From CAYYWV01 sp964531525 (lineage in GTDB: Bacteria > Pseudomonadota > Alphaproteobacteria > JAAXGF01), in NCBI GenBank assembly GCA_964531525.1, contig CAZHDF010000143.1:1-9039 (forward strand): a stretch of 9,039 nucleotides of DNA, given 5' to 3'. The position numbers were made by a program, and so were the translations under genes. The notes under the pieces are model-generated. The model was not told the origin of the DNA. It saw nothing but the letters and a program-made list of their open reading frames with translations, and did not search any database. Below, one piece after another: positions 1 through 5,767 of the stretch; within the stretch, counting starts at the first letter, position 1; each line of letters opens with the position of its first letter.

Positions 1-1
1 T

Positions 2-556
2 TTTTCCGTTCTTGCCGCCGTGCCCTTTCTCGGGGCTATCCCGGCGCGGGCCGGGGGGACCGACGGCTTGGTGGTGGGCGGCAAGGAATCCATTGGAAAC
101 GACCTCTCCCTCGGTCCGGTTTCGATCCTCGGGAACGAGCCCAATTATCTCGAGATCGGCGTCGGCGCCTTCGATGCCCTCGAGGAGGGCCGGGGCAGCG
201 CCTCGGGCGCCTTTCTAGGGGAGCTTCGCTATGGGCGAAAGCTGTTCTACATCGGTCCCGCGATCGGGCTGATGACGAACAACGATGGCGGCGTCTTCGG
301 CTACGGCGGTTTCTATGCCGATGCCCGGCTGGGTCGTTTCGTGGTCACGCCCATGCTCGGGCTCGGGGGGTATAAACGGGGCGGCAGCAAGGATCTCGGA
401 GGGATCTTCCAGTTCCGCGTCTCGCTCGGGATCGCCTATGAGACGGAAAGCGGCATGCGCCTCGGCTTCCGCGTCGCGCATATTTCGAATGCCGGCATTC
501 ACGACCGAAATCCGGGCGAGGAGGAGTTCTTCCTCACCTTCGCGCTTCCCTTCTGA
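2..556 (+). CDS. pagL: PagL-type lipid A 3-O-deacylase (acyloxyacyl hydrolase), 5' end missing
   Basis: The frame is open from base 2, so the true start lies before the window. The first codons read FSVLAAVPFLGAIPARA and then GG, which looks like the hydrophobic core and Ala-x-Ala cleavage site of a signal peptide, so almost all of the mature protein is present (about 178 residues, near the small size of PagL). The catalytic signature AHISNAG is visible: His at 479-481, Ser at 485-487, and a Glu twelve residues after the Ser at 521-523. This matches the His-x-Ser...Glu spacing of the PagL triad. The chain alternates Gly/aromatic strands and ends in Phe (LPF), as expected for a BAM-assembled outer-membrane beta-barrel. 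PagL enzymes remove the 3-position hydroxy-acyl chain of lipid A at the outer-membrane surface. The family call is firm; the activity is inferred. The gene converges on a small minus-strand gene 25 bases away. Confidence 0.85.
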   Translation, partial: FSVLAAVPFLGAIPARAGGTDGLVVGGKESIGNDLSLGPVSILGNEPNYLEIGVGAFDALEEGRGSASGAFLGELRYGRKLFYIGPAIGLMTNNDGGVFGYGGFYADARLGRFVVTPMLGLGGYKRGGSKDLGGIFQFRVSLGIAYETESGMRLGFRVAHISNAGIHDRNPGEEEFFLTFALPF

Positions 557-581
557 GCAGGACGCGCCCGTTTCGAGGTCG

Positions 582-860
582 TCAGCTTCCGGGCGGGGTT
601 TCGGGCTCGGCCATGAGCTCGAGCAGCGCCGCCTGGGTCTCGCTCGACATGCGCGCGCCATCCTCGCGCCAAAGCGCGCGCTCGCGGTGCTCGTCCTCGG
701 GCTCGTCGTCGCGCTCGTGGTCGTGCGGTACGATCGGCGCACCGGCCTTCGACGGATTGGCGCTTGGCTTGCCGGTCGCCGCGAGATCGAGCCGCCGGTT
801 GGCGGATCGGCCCCGGGGTGGCGCCGGCGGGCCGGGCGCGTATGGCGTCAAGGCGTACAT
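582..860 (-). CDS. Small charged, proline-rich protein of unknown function (92 aa)
   Basis: I do not recognise this protein. It is called as real because its codons on the minus strand end almost uniformly in G or C (for example the stretch encoding GARMSSETQAALLELMAEPE), as in the sure genes here, and because it fills an otherwise empty gap. Residues 1-20 are rich in Pro and Gly. Residues 46-67 are a dense run of acidic and basic residues with several His. Residues 71-84 could form an amphipathic helix (SSETQAALLELMAE). There is no signal peptide or membrane segment, so it is probably cytosolic. The start ATG at 858-860 has a GGAG about 9 bases upstream on its strand, overlapping a GANTC site (866-870); no other ATG lies upstream in frame before the coding bias fades. 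It ends 25 bases from the convergent pagL. A near-consensus CtrA box (878-894) sits just upstream of its start. Confidence 0.6.
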   Translation of the reverse strand: MYALTPYAPGPPAPPRGRSANRRLDLAATGKPSANPSKAGAPIVPHDHERDDEPEDEHRERALWREDGARMSSETQAALLELMAEPETPPGS

Positions 861-877
861 TTCCCGACTCCATCGCG

Positions 878-894
878 GTTAATCATGGTTTACC
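878..894. promoter_or_regulatory. Near-consensus CtrA-type box with overlapping inverted repeat
   Basis: The plus strand reads TTAA (879-882), seven bases, TTACC (890-894). The minus strand reads GTAA, seven bases, TTAAC. Either way this is one mismatch from the alphaproteobacterial CtrA consensus TTAA-N7-TTAAC. The same bases contain a perfect inverted repeat, CATGGT-TT-ACCATG (884-897). The site lies 18 bases upstream of the minus-strand gene ending at 860 and 179 bases upstream of the plus-strand gene at 1073, so it could act on either. A GANTC methylation-type site (GACTC, 866-870) lies between the box and the minus-strand start. Binding is inference from sequence alone. Confidence 0.35.
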
Positions 895-976
895 ATGCAA
901 GCGGCGCGCCATCCGGGCCAAGAGCCTTAACGGCTTGTTTTCCCTGCAATCGGCTCGGGCGCGTTTGAAACCGGCT

Positions 977-1011
977 GGGCAAGGCTTGCCCGGAACCGGG
1001 CAGAACTTGCC
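977..1011. repeat. Cluster of overlapping inverted repeats upstream of the 1073 gene
   Basis: Two perfect seven-base inverted repeats overlap here: GGGCAAG-G-CTTGCCC (977-991) and TGCCCGG-AA-CCGGGCA (987-1002). A further copy of CTTGCC follows at 1006-1011, so the CTTGCC/GGCAAG half-site occurs three times in 34 bases. The cluster lies 62-96 bases upstream of the start at 1073, where an operator or a 5' leader hairpin would be expected. The two hairpins share bases and cannot form together, which is the layout of a switch; it is equally that of a site for a dimeric repressor. No T-run follows, so it is not an ordinary terminator. Confidence 0.35.
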
Positions 1012-1072
1012 GAGCGGCGGCAGATTGTGCCGGGTGAATGTCGGTTCCGGGCTCGGGAGGAGAGGGCGGACC

Positions 1073-1900
1073 ATGAGCGAAAGGACCTCGGCGGCCGGCG
1101 ACGCGCCTCGCGACGGCGCGCTCAGCAACCGCGAGATCGACGACGTGATCGCCGAGTTGCGCGCGCTCGCGCGCGAGGTCCGCACCACCGACGGGCGACG
1201 CGGCAAGGACGCGCGGGCGGCCCAGGCGCTGGCGCTCGCGGGGCTGTTGGTCGACGCGCTCGCCGGCTGGGCGGTCGATCATCACGTCGGGCTCGCCGTC
1301 AACCGGGTGAGCTACGAGCCCCTCGATCTCGCGCCGGCGCCCGGAACCGACGCCGACGACGATCGCCACGAGGAGGCCGGCGCGGCCTACGACTGGTCGA
1401 ACCCGACGATCAACCGCCGAGCGCTCGCCAATCTTCTGGCGGCCAATTCGGGCGGTTTTCCCTACGCGCTCGCGCTCGAGGCGGCGCTCGCCATCGAGGC
1501 GCTCGACCTCGACCGCACGCCCTCGATCTTCGAGCACGGCAAGCGCGGCCTCGACGATACCGCCGCGACGCTCGCGCGCTTGCGGCTGCGCGCGATCGAG
1601 CACGTCATTTTCTACGACGGCGCCGGCGCGAGCCGGGCCGAGGCCGAGGAAAAAGTCGCCGCCGCCTTCGACGTGACCGTCGAGGTTCTGCGCCAATGGG
1701 CGCTTCGGCTTCCCTATCTTCTCGGCCGTCGCCGGGTACGCGATGCCATCAGCCTCGCCGATCACGCCGGGACCACGGCGCGCCGCCTCGGCCTGCCGCT
1801 GTGCCGCGCCGAGATTCGCCGCCGCGACCAGCAGCTTCGCTCGGACGCGGCGCGCCACGCCGCCGTCCGCGACCGGCTCGCGCGCCACGCGCGATGGTGA
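1073..1900 (+). CDS. Hypothetical protein with a possible helix-turn-helix segment (275 aa)
   Basis: I cannot place this in a named family. The ATG at 1073 is chosen because a strong purine-rich ribosome binding site (GGAGGAGAGGG, 1056-1066) sits 6-10 bases before it; the reading frame stays open upstream, but codon bias there is not coding-like. The protein is soluble and Ala/Arg-rich, mostly predicted helix. Residues 21-72 form helices rich in Ala and Leu, 84-104 are an acidic Pro/Asp linker, and 129-146 are a further Ala-rich helix. Residues 187-211 (ASRAEAEEKVAAAFDVTVEV followed by LRQWA) have the spacing of a helix-turn-helix, which would suit a DNA-binding role. The C-terminal 35 residues are strongly basic. 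It precedes the pterin dehydratase gene by 61 bases, so the two may be co-transcribed. No function is claimed. Confidence 0.7.
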   Translation: MSERTSAAGDAPRDGALSNREIDDVIAELRALAREVRTTDGRRGKDARAAQALALAGLLVDALAGWAVDHHVGLAVNRVSYEPLDLAPAPGTDADDDRHEEAGAAYDWSNPTINRRALANLLAANSGGFPYALALEAALAIEALDLDRTPSIFEHGKRGLDDTAATLARLRLRAIEHVIFYDGAGASRAEAEEKVAAAFDVTVEVLRQWALRLPYLLGRRRVRDAISLADHAGTTARRLGLPLCRAEIRRRDQQLRSDAARHAAVRDRLARHARW

Positions 1901-1961
1901 CAAGTCGCTGGACGGCTGCCGCGGACGCCCTATCTGGGACGTGAGAGACGAGGAGGCGACG

Positions 1962-2291
1962 ATGACATTGTCGGCCAAGACCTGCGTGCCTTGCCGGGGC
2001 GGCGTGCCGCCGCTCGACGAGGCGGCCGCGCGAAAGCTGCTCGTCGAAACGCCGGGCTGGACGCTCACTCATGACGCGGCCCGAATCGAGCGCAAGTTTT
2101 CGTTCCGCGACTTCAAGGAGGCGCTCGCCTTCGTGAACCGGGTCGGCGCGCTCGCCGAGGACGAGGGACACCATCCCGACATCATGTTCGGCTGGGGCTA
2201 CTGCATGGTGGTTTTCTACACCCACAAGATCAAGGGCCTGCACGAGAACGACTTCATCATGGCCGCCAAGGTCAACGCGCTCGCCGCGTGA
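1962..2291 (+). CDS. phhB: 4a-hydroxytetrahydrobiopterin dehydratase (pterin-4a-carbinolamine dehydratase)
   Basis: The 109-residue length and sequence match the PCD/DCoH family. The enzyme dehydrates 4a-hydroxytetrahydropterin during recycling of the cofactor of aromatic amino-acid hydroxylases, in the cytosol. The family signature is present: EDEGHHP with His70 and His71, a third His at 88 with the same 18-residue spacing as the animal enzyme's catalytic histidines, and Asp97. The N-terminus carries a CVPC pair (Cys8, Cys11), which I recall as common in bacterial members, with no known role. The start is set by a perfect AGGAGG at 1951-1956, five bases before the ATG. No phenylalanine hydroxylase gene is in the window, so the partner is elsewhere, or the protein serves another pterin such as the molybdopterin-related role proposed for some stand-alone members. 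Confidence 0.93.
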   Translation: MTLSAKTCVPCRGGVPPLDEAAARKLLVETPGWTLTHDAARIERKFSFRDFKEALAFVNRVGALAEDEGHHPDIMFGWGYCMVVFYTHKIKGLHENDFIMAAKVNALAA

Positions 2292-2346
2292 TTCGGCGAC
2301 ACGACTGGGCGCCCTCGCGCGGTTTTGATCGGATATGCGTCTCGCG

Positions 2347-2362
2347 TTAACCGGGCGTTATC
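2347..2362 (+). promoter_or_regulatory. Near-consensus CtrA-type box upstream of prkA
   Basis: The sequence reads TTAA (2347-2350), seven bases, TTATC (2358-2362), one mismatch from TTAA-N7-TTAAC. It lies about 180 bases before the prkA start and 55 bases after the phhB stop. TTAA is very rare in this window; by eye I find it only in the two intergenic regions. CtrA regulation of the prkA operon is inferred, not shown. Confidence 0.35.
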
Positions 2363-2413
2363 GCTTTTCGGCAATAAAGGAACCTGCGGCACCAGTCGCG
2401 GCGATCGACCCGA

Positions 2414-2444
2414 CGCCGGTCTCGAATGCCTTGAATGACCGGCG
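2414..2444 (+). repeat. Perfect 8-bp inverted repeat in the prkA leader
   Basis: CGCCGGTC (2414-2421) and GACCGGCG (2437-2444) are exact reverse complements separated by 15 bases (2422-2436). As DNA this is a plausible site for a dimeric regulator with half-site centres about two helical turns apart. As RNA it is an eight-pair GC-rich hairpin about 100 bases before the prkA start. No T-run follows, so it is not an intrinsic terminator. No direct evidence favours either reading. Confidence 0.4.
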
Positions 2445-2543
2445 CGTGGGTGCCAGATCAAACAGTAGCCAAAACGAGACAGCTTAATCAGGGGTGAGGT
2501 GTTCGGACCGGGCTAACCGACTCGCAACAGTGAGGTGGTCGTT

Positions 2544-4469
2544 ATGGGTACGGACAAGAGCCCGTTCACGAAACTGATCGAAAAGGATCGCGCCAAGCGG
2601 AGCGGCAAGGCGTGGCGCGGCCCGTTTATCGCTTATCTTGACAAGGTCAAGGAAGACCCGGGTATCGCGGCGCTTGCTCATGCCCGGCTCAACGCCATCA
2701 TTCAGCAGGCGGGCGCGACGACGCCAAGCAACGATCGGCGCATGATTCGCCTGTACGGCGACGAGCCGCCCAACATCTACGGCTTCTTCAAGGACGAGTT
2801 CTTCGGCATCGAGCGCACGATCTCTCAGATCGTGCGTTATTTTCATGCCGCCGCGCTCCAGGGCGAGGAAAGTCGCCAGGTGCTCTATCTCATGGGGCCG
2901 GTGGGCGCGGGCAAGAGCTCGCTCGTCGAGCGGCTCCAGCGCGGGCTCGAGGAGGCGCCTCCCTTCTTCGCCATCGATGGCTGCCCCATCCAGGAGGAGC
3001 CACTGCACCTCATCCCGCGGCATCTGCGCAAGGAATTCGAGAAGATGCTCGACGTGCGCATCGAGGGTGATCTCTGCCCGATCTGCCGCTACCGCCTGAA
3101 GGAGGAATTCGAGGGCAGGTACGAGGGCGTGCCCGTCGTCACGTCCACCTTCTCCAAGCGCGCCCGGCGCGGCATCGCGGTGGTGCCGCCGGTCGATCCC
3201 AACAATCAGGACACCTCGGTGCTGATCGGTTCCGAGGACATCTCCAAGCTCGACCAGTATTCCGAGGGCGACCCCCGCGTGCTCGACCTCAACGGCGCGT
3301 TCAATGCCGGCAACCGGGGCATGGTCGAGTTCATCGAGGTCTTCAAGAACGAGACCGAATACCTGCACGCGATCCTGACCGCGACCCAGGAGAAGTTCGT
3401 GCCCGCGCCCGGCCGCCACGGCACGGTCTATGTCGATTCGATCATCGTTGCGCACTCGAACGAGGCCGAATGGCAGAAGTTCCGGGCCGATCACACCAAC
3501 GAGGCGATCCTCGATCGTGTCGTCATGGTGCGCGTGCCCTACAACCTGCGACTCGACGACGAGGTCAAGATCTACGAGAAGATCCTCGGTAAATCGAACT
3601 TCGCCAGCCATATCGCGCCGCATACGCTCGAGGTCGCGGCCATGTTCGCGATTCTCTCGCGGCTCGAGCCGACGCCCAAATGCGATCTCATGACCAAGCT
3701 CCGCCTCTACAACGGCGAGGAGGTGGTCGAGAAGGGCCGGACCAAGAAGATCGACATCGAAGAGTTGCGCGGCGACGCTCGCGACGAGGGCATGAGCGGC
3801 ATTTCGACGCGCTTCGTCATGAAGGCGCTCGACAACGCGCTGTCGGAAAGCCCCGAGGGCATCACCCCGATCCACGCCCGCGAGGCGCTGATCGCCATGG
3901 TGCGCGAAACCGAGATGCCCGATGATACGCGCAAGCGCTATCTCGAGTTCCTTCAGGACACGATCCACAAGGCGTATCTCGAAATCCTCGAGAAGGAGAT
4001 CACGCGCGCCTTCGTCTACGCCTACGAGGAGCAGGCCGAGACCCTGTTCCAGAACTACCTCGACCACGCCGAGGCCTACGTCAACAAGTCGACGGTCAAG
4101 GACCGCAACACCCGCGAGGAGCTTCAGCCCGACGAGGCGTTCCTCAAGTCGATCGAGGAGCAGATCGCCATCATCGGCACCGCCGCCGAAGGCTTCCGCC
4201 AAGAGGTGATCGCCTATCTGTGGTCGACCAGCCGGCGTGGCGAGACGGTCACCTACGCGAGCTACGAGCCGCTCAAGGAGGCGATCGAGAAGAAGCTCAC
4301 CAGCTCGGTCCGCGACATCAGCCGCATCATCACCAAGGCGCGGACCCGCGACGAGGAGCAGCGCGAAAAATACGACGCGCTGGTGCGCAACATGCTGGAC
4401 AACGGCTATCAGGAATTTTCGGCCGACGTGGTGCTCAAATACGCGGCCAACAACCTGTGGAAGGACTGA
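2544..4469 (+). CDS. prkA: PrkA/YeaG serine protein kinase with AAA+ domain
   Basis: The 641 residues match PrkA (E. coli YeaG is about the same length). The N-terminal AAA_PrkA domain covers roughly residues 20-380, with the Walker A loop GPVGAGKSS at 118-126 and a hydrophobic-acidic strand VEFIEVFK (261-268) as candidate Walker B. The PrkA C-terminal, kinase-like domain covers about 400-641. A CPIC pair (Cys178, Cys181) within EGDLCPICRYRL could bind metal, with Cys147 as a possible partner. The protein is cytosolic; in enteric bacteria YeaG autophosphorylates and acts in nitrogen-starvation and stationary-phase responses, and the Bacillus homologue has been reported as an AAA+ protease, so kinase and ATPase/protease views coexist. 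The ATG at 2544 is preferred over an in-frame GTG at 2535, because that GTG lies inside the ribosome binding site GTGAGGTG (2530-2537). It heads the prkA-yeaH-spoVR operon. Confidence 0.95.
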   Translation: MGTDKSPFTKLIEKDRAKRSGKAWRGPFIAYLDKVKEDPGIAALAHARLNAIIQQAGATTPSNDRRMIRLYGDEPPNIYGFFKDEFFGIERTISQIVRYFHAAALQGEESRQVLYLMGPVGAGKSSLVERLQRGLEEAPPFFAIDGCPIQEEPLHLIPRHLRKEFEKMLDVRIEGDLCPICRYRLKEEFEGRYEGVPVVTSTFSKRARRGIAVVPPVDPNNQDTSVLIGSEDISKLDQYSEGDPRVLDLNGAFNAGNRGMVEFIEVFKNETEYLHAILTATQEKFVPAPGRHGTVYVDSIIVAHSNEAEWQKFRADHTNEAILDRVVMVRVPYNLRLDDEVKIYEKILGKSNFASHIAPHTLEVAAMFAILSRLEPTPKCDLMTKLRLYNGEEVVEKGRTKKIDIEELRGDARDEGMSGISTRFVMKALDNALSESPEGITPIHAREALIAMVRETEMPDDTRKRYLEFLQDTIHKAYLEILEKEITRAFVYAYEEQAETLFQNYLDHAEAYVNKSTVKDRNTREELQPDEAFLKSIEEQIAIIGTAAEGFRQEVIAYLWSTSRRGETVTYASYEPLKEAIEKKLTSSVRDISRIITKARTRDEEQREKYDALVRNMLDNGYQEFSADVVLKYAANNLWKD

Positions 4470-4479
4470 GGGCGTCGCC

Positions 4480-4508
4480 GCGCGGACGGCGGGGGACGAT
4501 GTCCGCGC
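4480..4508 (+). repeat. Hairpin between prkA and yeaH
   Basis: GCGCGGAC (4480-4487) pairs exactly with GTCCGCGC (4501-4508), leaving a 13-base loop (4488-4500) that contains GGGGGA and the first two bases of an ATG. A competing stem, CGCCG (4476-4480) with CGGCG (4487-4491), shares bases with it. The position, in the 58-base gap between two operon genes, would suit RNA processing, message stability or translation control of yeaH. In DNA this GC-rich an eight-base stem is not rare, so function is uncertain. Confidence 0.35.
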
Positions 4509-4528
4509 CGGCGCCCGCGAGGGCGTGA
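4499..4528 (+). CDS. Possible 9-codon upstream mini-ORF coupled to yeaH
   Basis: An ATG at 4499 opens a nine-residue frame, MSAPAPARA, whose TGA stop (4526-4528) shares its last base with the yeaH ATG (4528-4530) in a TGATG junction. GGGGGA (4491-4496) lies just upstream but only two bases from the ATG, which is closer than usual. Such an arrangement can pass ribosomes to the next gene by termination-reinitiation. It may also be chance, as yeaH has its own GAGGG (4519-4523) four bases before the start. Confidence 0.2.
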   Translation: MSAPAPARA

Positions 4529-5766
4529 TGGCAACGATCTTTCGAGCCTATTCGTCATCCGAGGGTCTGCGATCCGACCGCAGCGCCGGCGACCGGCAGC
4601 GCCATCGCCATAAGGTGCGCGAGATGGTGCGCGAGAACATCGCCGACTTGATCGCCGAGGAATCGATCATCGGCAAGGGCCGGGACAAGATCATCAAGGT
4701 GCCGATCCGCGGGCTCAAGGAGTACCGCTTCGTCTACGGGCCGAATGCGCCGGGGGTCGGCCAGGGCGACGGCGAAACCCAGCCGGGCCAGGTGGTGGGC
4801 GATACGCCCGGGCGCGGCGAGGGCGCGGGCCAGGCGGGCGACCGTCCGGGAGTGGATTACTACGAGACCGACATCACCCTCGAGGAGCTCGTCGAGATCA
4901 TGTTCGAGGATCTCGAGCTGCCCGACCTGGAACGACGGGCGCTGCGCGAGACGATCATCGACAAGGGCGCCAAGCGCAAGGGCTATCGCCGGGTCGGCGT
5001 GCGGGCGCATCTCGACAAGAAGCGTACCGCGCGGGCGCGCATCCGGCGCAAGGTCGCAAGCGGCGCCGCCGCCGCGCGGACCGCCGTCCTGAAGGGAGGC
5101 GGGGCGGGCAAGACGCGGCTGGCCGCCAAGCGCTTCCCCTTCGCCAAGGACGATCTGCGCTACCGCCGCATCGAGCCCGACGTCGAATCGCAGTCGAACG
5201 CCGTGGTGATCTGCATCATGGATACCTCGGGCTCGATGGACACCATGAAGAAGTATCTCGCGCGGAGCTTCTTCTTCCTGCTCTACCAGTTCGTGCGCAC
5301 CAAGTACCAGACCGTCGATCTGGTCTTCGTCGCCCATCACACCGAGGCCCGCGAGGTCACCGAGGACGAGTTTTTCCACAAGGGCGAATCGGGTGGCACG
5401 ATGATCTCGTCGGGCTACAACAAGGCGCTCGAGATCATCGGCGAGCGCTACCACCCCTCGCTGTGGAACATTTACGCCTTCCACTGCTCGGACGGCGACA
5501 ACTTCCCCTCCGACGAGGCCGAGACCATGAAGGCGGCGCGCGCGCTGTGCGACGTCTGCAATCTGTTCGGCTACGGCGAGATCAAGCCCATGGGGCTGCG
5601 CTTCGCCGGGAGCACGATGATCGACCAGTTCGACGCCCTCGGCGCCGACAACTTCCACGCCATCACCATCGAGCGCAAGGAAGACGTCTGGCCGAGCTTC
5701 AAGGCGCTGCTCGCCCGCGACCGGGGCGCGCGCCAGGGCGGCGGGAGTCCGGGGAGCGGGGCCTGA
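4528..5766 (+). CDS. yeaH: YeaH/YhbH family protein (DUF444), VWA-like MIDAS protein
   Basis: The 412-residue product matches DUF444, the usual partner of PrkA. Residues 1-70 are charged, with a basic helix (DRQRHRHKVREMVRE). Residues 72-109 are a Gly/Gln/Pro-rich flexible linker. Next is TDITLEELVEIMFEDLELPD (114-133), a family hallmark, and then a strongly basic stretch (149-201). The C-terminal half is a von Willebrand A-like fold with the metal-adhesion loop DTSGSM (232-237), a Thr in SGGTMISSG (291) and acidic SDGD (321-324), which together would hold a divalent metal. In E. coli YeaH acts with YeaG in nitrogen and stationary-phase stress. The ATG at 4528 is chosen; a GTG directly before it (4525) is an alternative. 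The gene starts 58 bases after prkA and ends one base before the spoVR start, so the operon is tight. It is cytosolic, with no signal peptide. Confidence 0.93.
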   Translation: MATIFRAYSSSEGLRSDRSAGDRQRHRHKVREMVRENIADLIAEESIIGKGRDKIIKVPIRGLKEYRFVYGPNAPGVGQGDGETQPGQVVGDTPGRGEGAGQAGDRPGVDYYETDITLEELVEIMFEDLELPDLERRALRETIIDKGAKRKGYRRVGVRAHLDKKRTARARIRRKVASGAAAARTAVLKGGGAGKTRLAAKRFPFAKDDLRYRRIEPDVESQSNAVVICIMDTSGSMDTMKKYLARSFFFLLYQFVRTKYQTVDLVFVAHHTEAREVTEDEFFHKGESGGTMISSGYNKALEIIGERYHPSLWNIYAFHCSDGDNFPSDEAETMKAARALCDVCNLFGYGEIKPMGLRFAGSTMIDQFDALGADNFHAITIERKEDVWPSFKALLARDRGARQGGGSPGSGA

Positions 5767-5767
5767 G

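Larger units (their letters stand above)
2292..2543 (+). promoter_or_regulatory. Intergenic leader region of the prkA operon
   Basis: This 252-base gap has no convincing ORF and is visibly richer in A/T than its surroundings. It holds a hairpin crossing the phhB stop (TCGCCG at 2281-2286 with CGGCGA at 2294-2299). Next comes a weak GCGC-CCTC-GCGC stem ending in GG and TTTT (2309-2326), a poor intrinsic terminator at best. A CtrA-like box (2347-2362) and an eight-base hairpin (2414-2444) follow; both have their own entries. An octamer, GTGAGGTG, occurs twice (2494-2501 and 2530-2537), the second copy serving as the prkA ribosome binding site. I found no convincing sigma-70, sigma-54 or EcfG promoter by eye, though the prkA promoter must almost surely lie here. 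Confidence 0.45.

Noticed and set aside
923..942. Hairpin AGCC-TTAAC-GGCT followed by TGTTTT as a terminator, and its TTAA-N7-TTTTC as a third CtrA box
   Set aside because: Only four base pairs, and no gene ends just upstream on the plus strand; the CtrA reading has two mismatches.
890..2068. 392-residue minus-strand open frame covering the 1073 gene and part of phhB
   Set aside because: It runs through the strong ribosome binding sites and starts of two plus-strand genes, and its composition is that of a GC-rich shadow frame.
2309..2326. Intrinsic terminator after phhB (GCGC stem then GG and TTTT)
   Set aside because: The stem has only four pairs and the T-run is short and interrupted; not called as a terminator.
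2386..2402. Sigma-54 promoter (GG-N10-GC) upstream of prkA, attractive because enteric yeaG is nitrogen-regulated
   Set aside because: The GG and GC elements are off by one base in spacing and the flanking consensus (TGGCAC, TTGC) is poor.
2379..2404. GGAAC upstream of prkA as an EcfG (general stress) -35 element
   Set aside because: No CGTT follows at 16-17 bases; the best match at 18 bases is CGAT. Too weak to call.
2494..2537. Direct repeat GTGAGGTG (2494-2501 and 2530-2537)
   Set aside because: The second copy is simply the prkA ribosome binding site; the first has no start codon at the right distance, and an 8-base match in this composition can be chance.
2484..4202. 572-residue open frame antisense to prkA
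   Set aside because: It mirrors the prkA codons, is extremely rich in Leu, Val, Asp, Glu and Arg as antisense frames of GC-rich genes are, and resembles no family. PrkA on the other strand is certain.
4555..5658. 367-residue open frame antisense to yeaH
   Set aside because: Shadow frame; yeaH on the other strand is supported by DUF444 hallmarks and operon context.
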